64,000 nt of DNA from Gallionella sp. (GTDB taxonomy: Bacteria > Pseudomonadota > Gammaproteobacteria > Burkholderiales > Gallionellaceae): assembly GCA_028710565.1 (NCBI GenBank), contig JAQTTV010000009.1, forward strand, positions 58,753 to 122,752, in the 5' to 3' direction. A program made the position numbers and the translations under genes. The stretch's first letter is position 1; each line of letters starts with the position of its first letter. This document shows, in pieces, positions 56,441 through 64,000 of this stretch. The notes beneath the pieces were generated by a model. That model worked only from the letters and a program-made list of their open reading frames with translations, did not search any database and was not told where the DNA came from.

Positions 56441-56495
56441 AACCTCTAAAATTCTTCCAGCCGATTTATCGCGACACGGCAGACTTTTAGAGGTT
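56441..56495 (-). promoter_or_regulatory. Long leader hairpin upstream of pnp
   Basis: AACCTCTAAAA (56441-56451) pairs perfectly with TTTTAGAGGTT (56485-56495), with an inner GCCG/CGGC stem. In E. coli a pnp leader stem-loop is cut by RNase III and used by PNPase to repress its own translation; this hairpin sits in the matching place. Confidence 0.6.
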
Positions 56496-56530
56496 TAGAC
56501 GAAACTTGACCAGTAAATAATCACCAGACA

Positions 56531-56557
56531 AAAATACGGGGCACTCATGCACCCCGT
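56531..56557 (-). terminator. Terminator/attenuator after rpsO
   Basis: On the minus strand ACGGGG pairs with CCCCGT, followed by ATTTTTG. It lies 13 bp beyond the rpsO stop and would partly uncouple rpsO from pnp. Confidence 0.7.
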
Positions 56558-56569
56558 TTATGACAAATG

Positions 56570-56839
56570 CTATTTACGGATTTCTAAGCGTTGGATCAAT
56601 GTACGATAGGACGCTTCATTCGTGCGCTTCAAGTAATCCAGCAACTTGCGGCGGCGGCTCACCAAACGCAACAAACCACGACGTGAGTGGTGATCTTTAG
56701 CATGGTCTTTAAAATGCGCAGTCAGGTAAACGATGCGAGCGGTAATTAACGCTACTTGAACTTCTGGGGAACCTGTGTCGCTTTGAGCACGTTGGTAGTC
56801 GGTCACGATTTGCGCTTTTTGCGCAGCAGTAATGGTCAT
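56570..56839 (-). CDS. rpsO: 30S ribosomal protein S15
   Basis: An 89-residue S15 binding the 16S rRNA central domain. Conserved [22 protein letters not shown] is seen and the length equals that in E. coli (89 with Met). It begins [20 protein letters not shown]. It precedes pnp as in most proteobacteria. Confidence 0.97.
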   Translation of the reverse strand: MTITAAQKAQIVTDYQRAQSDTGSPEVQVALITARIVYLTAHFKDHAKDHHSRRGLLRLVSRRRKLLDYLKRTNEASYRTLIQRLEIRK

Positions 56840-57143
56840 TGGTTATACACTCCTAAAAAAGTACCGCATTTTACCCTTGAATCCACGTATTATTCAAGCA
56901 CAACATTGCACATCAGGATGACAAACCACCCCTCTCTACCTGACATTTCCACTTTAAACCCGCATTCCCTCATTTACCCCTATCCTAACGCGAACAATTC
57001 CCAACAGATCAGACACATCACCGCCACCCTTGAATATAACAATATCCTTATTTACCCACCCTTTCCTGACAATTTAGACAAAAATTCGCTCATACAGAAT
57101 GCCTTGGGTAGAATGCGCACCTTCTTCTTACGCGAAAATTAAA
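56840..57143. other. Divergent rpsO / xseB intergenic region
   Basis: About 300 bp. A 74-codon frame on the plus strand (ATG 56920 to stop 57142) ends one base before the xseB start, but its product (rich in Pro, Asn and Tyr) resembles nothing I know and it lacks a proper Shine-Dalgarno. I see no convincing consensus promoter or other structure. Confidence 0.4.
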
Positions 57144-57380
57144 ATGACCGCTAAATCCCACAAAGCATTAAATTTTGAAGCTGCGATGACGGAATTAGAG
57201 GGCATAGTGGCGGACATGGAGGCGGGCAAGCTCTCGCTGGAGCATTCTCTGACGGCGTATCAGCGTGGCGCAGAATTATTAGCGTTCTGTCGCAATCGGC
57301 TGGATGATGCGCAACAAAAAGTGCGCATTTTAGAGGGTGATGTACTTAAACCCTATATAACGGAAACAGGAGCCGCATGA
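57144..57380 (+). CDS. xseB: Exodeoxyribonuclease VII small subunit
   Basis: A 78-residue XseB. The helical hairpin NFEAAMTELEGIVADMEAGK, LSLEHSLTAYQRGAELLAFC is the family signature. ATG 57144 gives the standard N-terminus; upstream in-frame codons (from 57099) are ignored. It overlaps ispA by 4 bp, as is typical of xseB-ispA-dxs operons. Confidence 0.94.
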   Translation: MTAKSHKALNFEAAMTELEGIVADMEAGKLSLEHSLTAYQRGAELLAFCRNRLDDAQQKVRILEGDVLKPYITETGAA

Positions 57381-58270
57381 TGCAAGGTGATTTTTCAAGC
57401 TGGGCGAAGACCCATCAATCTCGTTTTGAACAAGCTTTACAGCAGCTTTTACCTACCGCTGATCTTGCACCACAACGACTGCATCAGGCGATGCGCTATG
57501 CCGTACTGGACGGCGGCAAACGAGTGCGTCCTCTGTTGGCATTTGCAGCAGGAGAGTTGACGGGGGCATCGTTAGCCCACCTGAACATCGCTGCAGCAGC
57601 TGTGGAGTTGATTCATGCCTATTCGTTGGTTCACGATGACATGCCGTGCATGGATGACGATGTATTGCGTCGCGGCAAACCAACGTGTCATGTGCAATAT
57701 GATGAAGCCACGGCCTTGTTGGTGGGCGACAGCTTGCAGACTTTGGCGTTTCAACTATTGACAGAACACCATTTAAACGAAGACGCGAGCAAACAATTGG
57801 AAATGGTGAAATTACTGGCAATTGCATCAGGTTCGCGTGGCATGGCAGGTGGGCAAGCGTTTGATTTGGACAGTGTAGGCAAGGCGTTGACCATTCCTGA
57901 ATTGGAATTTATGCACATACACAAAACAGGCATGTTGATTCGTGCGGCGATTTTGCTGGGCGCACATTGCGGCAATGTGAGCGACGCACAACTGAGCAAG
58001 CTGGATCATTTTGGCAAATGTGTAGGGTTGGCGTTTCAAGTCGTGGATGATGTGCTGGACAGTGAAGCAGATACCGCCACACTGGGCAAAACGGCAGGCA
58101 AAGATGCCGATCACAATAAACCTACCTATGTCACCCTGCTAGGGGTGGCAGCGGCGCGCGAGATGGCGCAGCAGCTGCATCAATCTGCGCTAGACGCACT
58201 GGCAGATTTTGGGGATTCCGCACAACGCTTGCGTGAATTAGCTGATTTTATTGTATTTCGGAAATTTTAA
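57377..58270 (+). CDS. ispA: Farnesyl diphosphate synthase (polyprenyl synthetase)
   Basis: A 297-residue trans-isoprenyl diphosphate synthase making C15 farnesyl diphosphate. First Asp-rich motif [10 protein letters not shown], second motif QVVDDVLD (DDxxD-type), and the GGKRVRPLL signature are present. Length agrees with E. coli IspA (299). Two ATGs occur in tandem at 57377 and 57380. It overlaps xseB by 4 bp and dxs by 1 bp (TAATG), so three genes are tightly coupled. Confidence 0.95.
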   Translation: MMQGDFSSWAKTHQSRFEQALQQLLPTADLAPQRLHQAMRYAVLDGGKRVRPLLAFAAGELTGASLAHLNIAAAAVELIHAYSLVHDDMPCMDDDVLRRGKPTCHVQYDEATALLVGDSLQTLAFQLLTEHHLNEDASKQLEMVKLLAIASGSRGMAGGQAFDLDSVGKALTIPELEFMHIHKTGMLIRAAILLGAHCGNVSDAQLSKLDHFGKCVGLAFQVVDDVLDSEADTATLGKTAGKDADHNKPTYVTLLGVAAAREMAQQLHQSALDALADFGDSAQRLRELADFIVFRKF

Positions 58271-60108
58271 TGTACCCATTGCTAAACAGTATAGATTCTC
58301 CAGATGATCTGCGTCGTTTGGACAAACAACAATTACCGCAATTAGCCCGAGAATTACGTGAATTTTTAGTGGATTCCGTGAGCAAAACAGGGGGGCACCT
58401 TTCCTCTAATTTAGGCACAATTGAACTCACGCTCGCCCTGCATTATTTATACAACACCCCCGAAGACAAGCTGGTGTGGGATGTAGGGCATCAAACTTAC
58501 GCACACAAAATCCTGACGGGACGGCGCGAAGCCATGAGCACCTTGCGTATGGCGGGCGGCATTGCGGGGTTTCCCAAGCGGGAAGAAAGCCCTTACGACG
58601 CATTCGGCGTGGGACATTCCAGCACCTCCATTTCAGCTGCGTTAGGCATGGCGGTTGCTGCAAAACTGGATGGCTCTAATCGTCGCTCTGTGGCAATTAT
58701 TGGTGACGGCGCATTGACGGGGGGCATGGCGTTTGAAGCTTTGAATTGCGCGGGGGCGATGGATGCCAACTTATTAGTGATCTTAAATGACAACGACATG
58801 TCCATTTCCCGCCCTGTGGGTGCGCTGAATAACTACTTGGCACGCCTCATGTCGGGACGTTTCTATGCCGCCGTACGCAGTACCAGCGAAAAAGCCTTGC
58901 GTGGCATACCCTCGGTACACGAATTCGCCAAGCGTGCCGAAGAACACGTCAAAGGCATGGTAACACGCGGGACTTTATTTGAAGAATTTGGCTTTAACTA
59001 CCTTGGCCCCATTGATGGGCATGACTTGGATGTTCTACTGGATACGATAGGCAACATTCGCCAGCTCAAAGGTCCGCAGTTTTTACACATCGTCACCCAA
59101 AAGGGCAAAGGCTACGCCCAAGCGGAAGAAGACTGTTTGCTGTATCACGGCGTCAGTAAATTTGATCGCCATCAGGGCGTGGTGGTTAAAGCATCCTCCA
59201 AGCCTACTTATACTCATGTATTTGGTGACTGGCTGACCGACATGGCAGTACTGGATAAACGCTTGGTCGGCATTACGCCAGCTATGTGTGAGGGCTCTGG
59301 TATGCAGGCATTTGCCAAGCAGTTTCCTGATCGCTACTTTGATGTGGGCATCGCGGAGCAACATGCGCTTACTTTTGCGGCTGGTTTGGCGTGCGATGGC
59401 TACAAACCCGTGGTCGCCATTTACTCCACCTTTTTGCAGCGCGCTTATGACCAACTGATCCATGACATTGCCATACAAAACCTGCCCGTGGTATTGGCGA
59501 TAGATCGCGGCGGGCTGGTCGGCGCGGATGGGGCAACTCATGCAGGCAGCTTTGATTTGAGTTTCTTGCGCTGCGTGCCCAATATGACCGTGATGGCACC
59601 TGCGGACGAAAACGAATGCCGTCAAATGCTGTTCACTGCCATGCAACTCAACACCCCCAGCGCGGTGCGATATCCACGCGGAACGGGGCCTGGCGTGACG
59701 ATACAGTCAGAGATGTCCGCACTGCCTATCGGCAAGGCGCAATTGCGTCGCACGGGCAAAAAAGTCGCCATTCTGTCCTTTGGCACGATGCTGGCGGCGG
59801 CAGAGGCGGCAGGTGAACAACTCGATGCCACCGTGGTGAATATGCGCTTTGTTAAGCCACTGGATGTGGAAATGATTTTGCGTTTAGCTGATGAACATAC
59901 GCTACTCGTTACAGTAGAAGAGAATGCCATCCAAGGCGGTGCAGGGAGTGCGGTGGCGGAATGTCTGTCGCAGCATCACAAAGTGGTATCGCTTCTGCAA
60001 CTTGGCTTACCAGATCGCTTTATCGAACAAGGTGACCCCGTGCAGCTACTGGCAGATTGTGGACTGGATGCGGCTGGTTTAGTGCAATCCATCACGAGGG
60101 CAATGTGA
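58270..60108 (+). CDS. dxs: 1-deoxy-D-xylulose-5-phosphate synthase
   Basis: A 612-residue thiamine-diphosphate enzyme condensing pyruvate and glyceraldehyde-3-phosphate, first step of the MEP isoprenoid pathway. Signatures: [34 protein letters not shown], the ThDP motif [15 protein letters not shown]...NLLVILNDN, and in the second domain [17 protein letters not shown]. Length is near E. coli Dxs (620). It shares the xseB-ispA operon, providing precursors for IspA. Confidence 0.97.
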   Translation: MYPLLNSIDSPDDLRRLDKQQLPQLARELREFLVDSVSKTGGHLSSNLGTIELTLALHYLYNTPEDKLVWDVGHQTYAHKILTGRREAMSTLRMAGGIAGFPKREESPYDAFGVGHSSTSISAALGMAVAAKLDGSNRRSVAIIGDGALTGGMAFEALNCAGAMDANLLVILNDNDMSISRPVGALNNYLARLMSGRFYAAVRSTSEKALRGIPSVHEFAKRAEEHVKGMVTRGTLFEEFGFNYLGPIDGHDLDVLLDTIGNIRQLKGPQFLHIVTQKGKGYAQAEEDCLLYHGVSKFDRHQGVVVKASSKPTYTHVFGDWLTDMAVLDKRLVGITPAMCEGSGMQAFAKQFPDRYFDVGIAEQHALTFAAGLACDGYKPVVAIYSTFLQRAYDQLIHDIAIQNLPVVLAIDRGGLVGADGATHAGSFDLSFLRCVPNMTVMAPADENECRQMLFTAMQLNTPSAVRYPRGTGPGVTIQSEMSALPIGKAQLRRTGKKVAILSFGTMLAAAEAAGEQLDATVVNMRFVKPLDVEMILRLADEHTLLVTVEENAIQGGAGSAVAECLSQHHKVVSLLQLGLPDRFIEQGDPVQLLADCGLDAAGLVQSITRAM

Positions 60109-60142
60109 TCCCCTACCCGCACACCCGTCAGAAAGTTCAAGG

Positions 60143-62125
60143 ATGAACTCGCCTTGGCTGAGGAGCTTATTTTGCAGCCTCGTCTGCTGGTGTGCAGGTT
60201 CCGCCTCCGCCATAGAAAACGTCACGCTACAACTCAAGTGGAAGCATGCTTTTCAATTTGCAGGCTACTACGCCGCGCTTGACCAAGGTTATTACCGTGA
60301 TGTGGGACTGAATGTACGTATCCTCGAGGCTGATCCAGCCACAGATCCCGTGCAAAAAGTCGTGTCAAACCAAGCGCAGTATGGCGTGGGAACGAGTAGC
60401 CTGCTCCTAGAACGTGCTGCGGGAAAACCTGTGGTCGTGCTGGCGGTGATTTTCCAGCAATCCCCCTATGAAATCTACGCCGCACCCAACATCCATCATT
60501 TACGCGACTTAATTGGGAAACGCTTGATGCTGGAACCCCAATCAGGCGAGTTGCTGGCGTACCTAAAAAAAGAGGGCATTCCACTCGAACAAATCCATCA
60601 AATGCCCCATAGCTTTGATGCAGATGGCTTGATGAAAGGCTATACCGACGCGATTTCTGGCTATATTTCCAACGAGCCCTATTATTTCAGACAAGCTAAA
60701 TACCCCTATCAAACCTTTAGCCCGCGCTCAGCTGGGATCGATTTTTATGGGGATAATCTGTTTACCTCCGAACAGGAGTTGCGCGATCACCCTGAACGCG
60801 TCAAAGCTTTCCGTGCGGCGAGTTTACGCGGCTGGAAATACGCCAAGGAGCATCACAATCAAATTATCAACCTGATTCTAGCCAAGTATGCTGCACAGTA
60901 CACCCACGACTATTTGGACTTTGAATCGGATCAGATGATCCCCTTATTGCAACCGAATCTGATTGAGATCGGTTATATGAATCCCAGTCGCTGGCAAGAT
61001 ATTGCGAGCACTTATGCCGATATTGGTCTACTTAAACCCAACTTTCCGCTCAAAGGTTTTTTGTACGATGCAACAGAACCCGATCTGACTTGGTTCTACC
61101 GTGGTTTGGCAATCGCTGCCTTGCTCATCATCGTCATCGGAAGCGCAGCTTTATCTATTTTACGAATCAATCGCAAGCTCAATCTGAGCTTGAATGAACT
61201 GCATGCTGCACAACACGCCCTCTCCAAAAGCGAAAGACACTATCGGCAGTTATTGGAAACCATGCAGGATGTGGTCTGGATACTTGATCCAGAAACCTTA
61301 CGTTTTCACTATGTCAGCCCATCCGTTCAACAATTGCGCGGTTACACCGCCGAGGAGGTCATGCGCGAACCTTTGGATACCGCACTGACACCTGAATTTT
61401 CTGCCATTCTGAAACAGCAAATACAACAAAACATGGCGCGCTTTTTGTCGGGCGAAGCACATGACCAAGTCTACATTGAAGAGGTTCAGCAGCCTTGTAA
61501 AGATGGCTCTATGATTTGGACGGAAGCTCTTGCTAAGTTTTACCTCAATGAAGAAACAGGAAAAGTTGAAATCCATGGGGTAACACGTGACATTTCAGAG
61601 CGTAAAGCCGCACAAGATAAAATTCACTTTCTCGCCATGCACGACCCCTTGACGGGACTCCCCACGCGCAACTTGCTCAATGATAGACTAGAGCACGCCT
61701 TAACAACAGCAAAACGAGACCATACCCAACTCGCCTTAATGTTTCTGGATTTAGACAAATTTAAACCCGTCAATGACAGATATGGACATGATGTAGGTGA
61801 CCTGTTGCTACAACAAGTCGCCAGCCGAATACTGACGTGCGTAAGCACATCCGATACAGTCGCGCGCATAGGCGGGGATGAATTTATCGTGCTACTCCCC
61901 ACCATACAAAGCGCACAAGTTGCGGACAATATTGCCTCGAAAATTTGTGAGGCGATGCGCCAGCCTTTTGAGTGCGGTGGTCATCAGTTGCAAATCTCCT
62001 GCAGCATTGGCATCGCCCTTTATCCTGAACATGGCAAGACTGGTTTAGAACTACTCAAACAAGCGGATATTGCGATGTACGCGAGCAAAGACCGCCCTCC
62101 TGAGTCGTTCGCCAACCCCACCTGA
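60143..62125 (+). CDS. Periplasmic-binding (NMT1/THI5-like) PAS-GGDEF diguanylate cyclase
   Basis: A 660-residue transmembrane signalling protein. A signal peptide (residues 1-23) and NMT1/THI5-like substrate-binding domain (VTLQLKWKHAFQFAGYYAAL; residues 25-310) are outside. A TM helix at about 322-345 leads to a coiled linker, PAS domain (380-490) and GGDEF domain (510-655) with intact GGDEF active site and FLDLDKFKPVNDRYGHDVGD. The usual RxxD inhibitory site before GGDEF reads STSD, so product inhibition is probably lost. No EAL domain. It likely senses a pyrimidine- or thiamine-precursor-like ligand and makes c-di-GMP. It starts 34 bp after dxs. Confidence 0.9.
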   Translation: MNSPWLRSLFCSLVCWCAGSASAIENVTLQLKWKHAFQFAGYYAALDQGYYRDVGLNVRILEADPATDPVQKVVSNQAQYGVGTSSLLLERAAGKPVVVLAVIFQQSPYEIYAAPNIHHLRDLIGKRLMLEPQSGELLAYLKKEGIPLEQIHQMPHSFDADGLMKGYTDAISGYISNEPYYFRQAKYPYQTFSPRSAGIDFYGDNLFTSEQELRDHPERVKAFRAASLRGWKYAKEHHNQIINLILAKYAAQYTHDYLDFESDQMIPLLQPNLIEIGYMNPSRWQDIASTYADIGLLKPNFPLKGFLYDATEPDLTWFYRGLAIAALLIIVIGSAALSILRINRKLNLSLNELHAAQHALSKSERHYRQLLETMQDVVWILDPETLRFHYVSPSVQQLRGYTAEEVMREPLDTALTPEFSAILKQQIQQNMARFLSGEAHDQVYIEEVQQPCKDGSMIWTEALAKFYLNEETGKVEIHGVTRDISERKAAQDKIHFLAMHDPLTGLPTRNLLNDRLEHALTTAKRDHTQLALMFLDLDKFKPVNDRYGHDVGDLLLQQVASRILTCVSTSDTVARIGGDEFIVLLPTIQSAQVADNIASKICEAMRQPFECGGHQLQISCSIGIALYPEHGKTGLELLKQADIAMYASKDRPPESFANPT

Positions 62126-62136
62126 ATACGCAATAC

Positions 62137-62166
62137 CCGACAAATAAAGTCTGGATTTGTTATAAT
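62137..62166 (+). promoter_or_regulatory. Candidate promoter of folE2
   Basis: CCGACA and TATAAT are separated by 18 bases; the predicted start is about 25 bases upstream of the folE2 ATG. The AT-rich TTGTTATAATAAAAC overlapping the -10 vaguely resembles a Zur box, which controls folE2 in some bacteria; the match is weak. Confidence 0.5.
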
Positions 62167-62198
62167 AAAACCTAATTGTGATTTGATAGAAAGCCACC

Positions 62199-63002
62199 AT
62201 GAACACACCTCAGTCCACAGCCATACCCGATGTACAAAGCTCGGCGGATTTACGCCAGATTGCCATCAACCGCGTCGGCATCAAAGGCATACGCCATCCC
62301 ATTAAAGTACAAGACAAAAGTGTCGGCATACAGCACACCATCGCCACGTTCAATATGTACGTGCACCTGCCGCACAATTTCAAAGGCACGCACATGTCGC
62401 GTTTTGTGGAGATTTTGAACGAGCACGAACGTGAAATTTCCGTGGAATCGTTTGAAGGCATTTTGCAAGACATGGTGACGCGGCTGGAAGCGCAATCTGG
62501 CTATATCGAAATGAACTTCCCCTATTTCATCAACAAAACCGCCCCCGTGTCGGGCGTGCAAAGTTTGCTGGATTACGACGTGACGTTGATTGGTGAAATT
62601 GTGGCGGGCAAAACCCGCATGACCTTAAAAGTCTTAGTCCCTGTGACGAGTTTGTGCCCTTGCTCCAAGAAAATCTCCGAGCGTGGCGCGCATAACCAAC
62701 GCTCTCACGTCACCTTGACCCTGCGCACCAACCGTTTTGTGTGGATCGAAGACGTGGTGCGTATCGCCGAAGAACAAGCGTCGTGCGAGTTATATGGCCT
62801 GCTGAAACGTCCCGATGAGAAATTCGTCACGGAACGCGCCTACGACAATCCTAAGTTTGTCGAAGACATGGTGCGCGACGTTGCCGCCGTCCTCAATGCC
62901 GACCCTCGCGTCGAAGCCTACATTGTAGAATCCGAAAACTTTGAATCCATCCACAATCATTCCGCTTATGCGTTGATTGAGCGGGATAAAACAGAGGAGT
63001 AA
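62199..63002 (+). CDS. folE2: GTP cyclohydrolase FolE2 (type IB)
   Basis: A 267-residue GTP cyclohydrolase IB forming 7,8-dihydroneopterin triphosphate for folate and queuosine. The metal-binding Cys is in [12 protein letters not shown], with [10 protein letters not shown] and [13 protein letters not shown] also characteristic. FolE2 can use metals other than zinc and often replaces FolE under zinc limitation; no folE is in the window. It could feed queA-tgt indirectly. Single gene; a palindromic repeat follows. Confidence 0.95.
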   Translation: MNTPQSTAIPDVQSSADLRQIAINRVGIKGIRHPIKVQDKSVGIQHTIATFNMYVHLPHNFKGTHMSRFVEILNEHEREISVESFEGILQDMVTRLEAQSGYIEMNFPYFINKTAPVSGVQSLLDYDVTLIGEIVAGKTRMTLKVLVPVTSLCPCSKKISERGAHNQRSHVTLTLRTNRFVWIEDVVRIAEEQASCELYGLLKRPDEKFVTERAYDNPKFVEDMVRDVAAVLNADPRVEAYIVESENFESIHNHSAYALIERDKTEE

Positions 63003-63007
63003 TTTTA

Positions 63008-63107
63008 GAGGCAGGGCGGCAATAGCGCAGCGCATTGCGCCGTATGACTTCCCTGTTTATAGCGTAGTGAAAACATACGGCGCATTAACGAATGCGCCCT
63101 ACCGCGC
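63008..63107. repeat. Inverted-repeat element (GCGCATT...GCGCCGTATG family)
   Basis: GCGCAGCGCATTGCGCCGTA at the left faces ATACGGCGCATTAACGAATG at the right, about 100 bp in total. A related short fragment GCAGCGGAGCGGAATGCGCC is at 63724-63744. It separates folE2 from brnA; the right edge abuts the brnA stop. Confidence 0.6.
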
Positions 63108-63382
63108 TACATCGCAGGATTTGTCGCATGGTTTTTCAACCACTCTTGCAAAGCCACATCCATACGGGTTTGCCAGCCCTCTCCTGTGGCGCGAAAGCTA
63201 TCGACCACGTTTTGCGACAAGCGGATGGTGATGCGTGTTTTGGTCGGGGCAACTTGCGCACCGCGCCCACGGCAAGTCAGTTTAGTTTGCAAATTGGCAG
63301 ATAATCCCGAAAACCGACTCGCCGCGCTCGCTTCTGCCGCTGTCCACTCAGGATTTTCATCGTCAGGTAAGTTGTGTTTCAT
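63107..63382 (-). CDS. brnA: BrnA-family antitoxin
   Basis: A 91-residue BrnA. A disordered N-terminus (toxin-binding) is followed by a ribbon-helix-helix DNA-binding segment (KTRITIRLSQNVVDSFRATGEGWQTRMDVALQEWL). It neutralises BrnT and represses the operon with it. It overlaps the brnT end by 20 bp, the normal gene order toxin-antitoxin for this type II module. Confidence 0.92.
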   Translation of the reverse strand: MKHNLPDDENPEWTAAEASAASRFSGLSANLQTKLTCRGRGAQVAPTKTRITIRLSQNVVDSFRATGEGWQTRMDVALQEWLKNHATNPAM

Positions 63383-63635
63383 AAATCCTCTCCTCTCGTT
63401 TATTGGCTTTGCGGAAGCTAATCACCCGAATGCCATCTACTGTCTCGGTGAACACCAACGCGTGCAACCGCCCCTTCAGCCTCCCTAATGCCCGAATGCG
63501 CACCTCGCCATAATCCCGCCTCACATCGGGTGAAAACAGTGCGGTTTCAAATTCAAAATCCGCCACACGCTCAAAAGACAAACCACGCAACTCAATGTTG
63601 CGGGTATTTTTAGCGGAGTCGTAACTGATGTTCAT
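63363..63635 (-). CDS. brnT: BrnT-family toxin ribonuclease
   Basis: A 90-residue BrnT of RelE-like fold. DSAKNTRNIELRGLSFERVA is the family's WDPAKNxxNxxKHGVSF region (the usual Lys-His is Glu-Leu here), followed by VRIRALGRLKGRLHALVFTE and IRVISFRKANKREERIY, with catalytic Arg/Lys residues. It cleaves RNA and is held by BrnA. ATG 63635; a near-consensus promoter puts the transcription start at or within two bases of this ATG, so the mRNA may be leaderless. Confidence 0.9.
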   Translation of the reverse strand: MNISYDSAKNTRNIELRGLSFERVADFEFETALFSPDVRRDYGEVRIRALGRLKGRLHALVFTETVDGIRVISFRKANKREERIYETQLT

Positions 63636-63642
63636 GCCACAT

Positions 63643-63671
63643 ATTGTATGCACGAAATAATGACGTGTCAA
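63643..63671 (-). promoter_or_regulatory. Promoter of brnTA
   Basis: TTGACA (63666-63671) and TACAAT (63643-63648) with a 17-base spacer on the minus strand: a near-perfect sigma-70 promoter. Only seven bases lie between the -10 element and the brnT start codon. Confidence 0.82.
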
Positions 63672-63836
63672 AAAATTATCGGGCGGCTAGGGTAGTTGGC
63701 CGTGGATACGCATAGCCCGTCATGCAGCGGAGCGGAATGCGCCGCACCGCGCTGTATTTACATTTTTAGCGACGCGATATTACCAATAGGCTTCCTCTGC
63801 AACCCGTAATACTCATCATTCAGCTTAAGCATTAGC

Positions 63837-64000
63837 TGTTTAGTCCCATCATTAAATGGTGTATTATATACCAAACTTAAAGAGGAAAAGAGATGGGACA
63901 AGTATTACACGGCACAGCCACGACTACGCACGTTGTGCGAGCAAAAATTCAAAGGTCTGAAGCGAGCGTGTGCGCGTTATCCGAGCAGTACGGGATCAAC
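63837..64000 (+). mobile_element. Left part of an IS481-like insertion sequence
   Basis: The transposase frame at 63893 identifies the family. TGTTTAGTCCCATC at 63837 could be the terminal inverted repeat (IS481 ends begin with TGT), but the right end is outside the window, so the boundary is inferred. Confidence 0.55.
63893..64000 (+). CDS. IS481-family transposase, 5' fragment (cut by window end)
   Basis: 36 codons reading MGQVLHGTATTTHVVRAKIQ, then ALSEQYGIN, the conserved N-terminal helix-turn-helix of IS481-type transposases. AGAGGAAAAG precedes the ATG. The frame is open to the end of the window; whether it is intact beyond is unknown. Confidence 0.82.
   Translation, partial: MGQVLHGTATTTHVVRAKIQRSEASVCALSEQYGIN

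Noticed and set aside
62145..62175. Zur box upstream of folE2
   Set aside because: The AT-rich sequence lacks a convincing dyad and is mostly explained by the -10 element.

Overview
The window reads as one contiguous stretch of a betaproteobacterial chromosome. Lineage evidence: rplU-rpmA-obgE-proB in order, ffs-dnaX-ybaB-recR, earP next to an elongation factor P carrying Arg32, xseB-ispA-dxs, and E. coli-like nudJ-mnmA and yqjD-yqjE-yqjK blocks. A Nitrosomonadales/Gallionellaceae-like relative is my best guess; that narrower placement is inference.

Layout. 0-2.2 kb: minus-strand lipid-A aminoarabinose-type genes (stand-alone formyltransferase and ArnC-like glycosyltransferase). 2.4-9.6 kb: proB, obgE, rpmA, rplU, an Smr protein, trxB, an HPP membrane protein, mnmA and nudJ. 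9.65-12.5 kb: an Ala/Lys-rich exported protein, tRNA-Leu(CAA), then queA-tgt for queuosine. 12.6-19.3 kb (minus): HAD phosphatase, sppA, an AsmA protein and a 1072-residue class III cyclase/AsmA fusion. 19.5-24.8 kb (minus): a signalling block with a Crp/Fnr regulator, a small unknown protein, a KaiC-like double ATPase, a hybrid histidine kinase with a 7-residue tandem repeat, and a REC-PAS protein. 25.3-38.4 kb: an envelope/osmotic-stress island (YqjD/E/K, BON, DUF3309, OmpA-type and DUF4398 lipoproteins, glycine-zipper and OsmB-like lipoproteins, a 46-residue membrane protein, an 11-repeat Ig-like lipoprotein ending in a DUF3494 ice-binding-like domain, OmpA, another BON lipoprotein, a coiled-coil stress protein and LapA-like proteins). 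39.1-46.5 kb: lapA-lapB, class I fumarase, the SRP RNA gene ffs, a PagL-like deacylase, dnaX-ybaB-recR-rluB. 46.6-49.5 kb: a second class III cyclase-like protein (TM plus PEGA), a Ser/Thr kinase and a YgfX-like protein. 49.6-64 kb: rnhB, a type IV pilin, earP-efp, gph, dksA, pnp, rpsO, xseB-ispA-dxs, a periplasmic-binding/PAS/GGDEF protein, folE2, brnTA and the 5' end of an IS481-type transposase.

The most interesting signal is at 24.8-25.1 kb. Divergent from the Crp/Fnr gene lies an apparent small-RNA gene: an 11-bp hairpin exposing a CCUCCCCUU loop (complementary to Shine-Dalgarno sequences) followed by a strong intrinsic terminator. It is preceded by an 18-base motif (TATGTnCGnnAnCRnAC) that recurs upstream of the Crp/Fnr gene itself and at two promoters in the stress island. 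I infer a Crp/Fnr-centred stress regulon with an anti-Shine-Dalgarno sRNA arm. Second in interest are the two related cyclase-domain proteins, one fused to AsmA and one beside a PknB-type kinase. The intergenic spaces also carry several small inverted-repeat families, the most abundant with five copies here.
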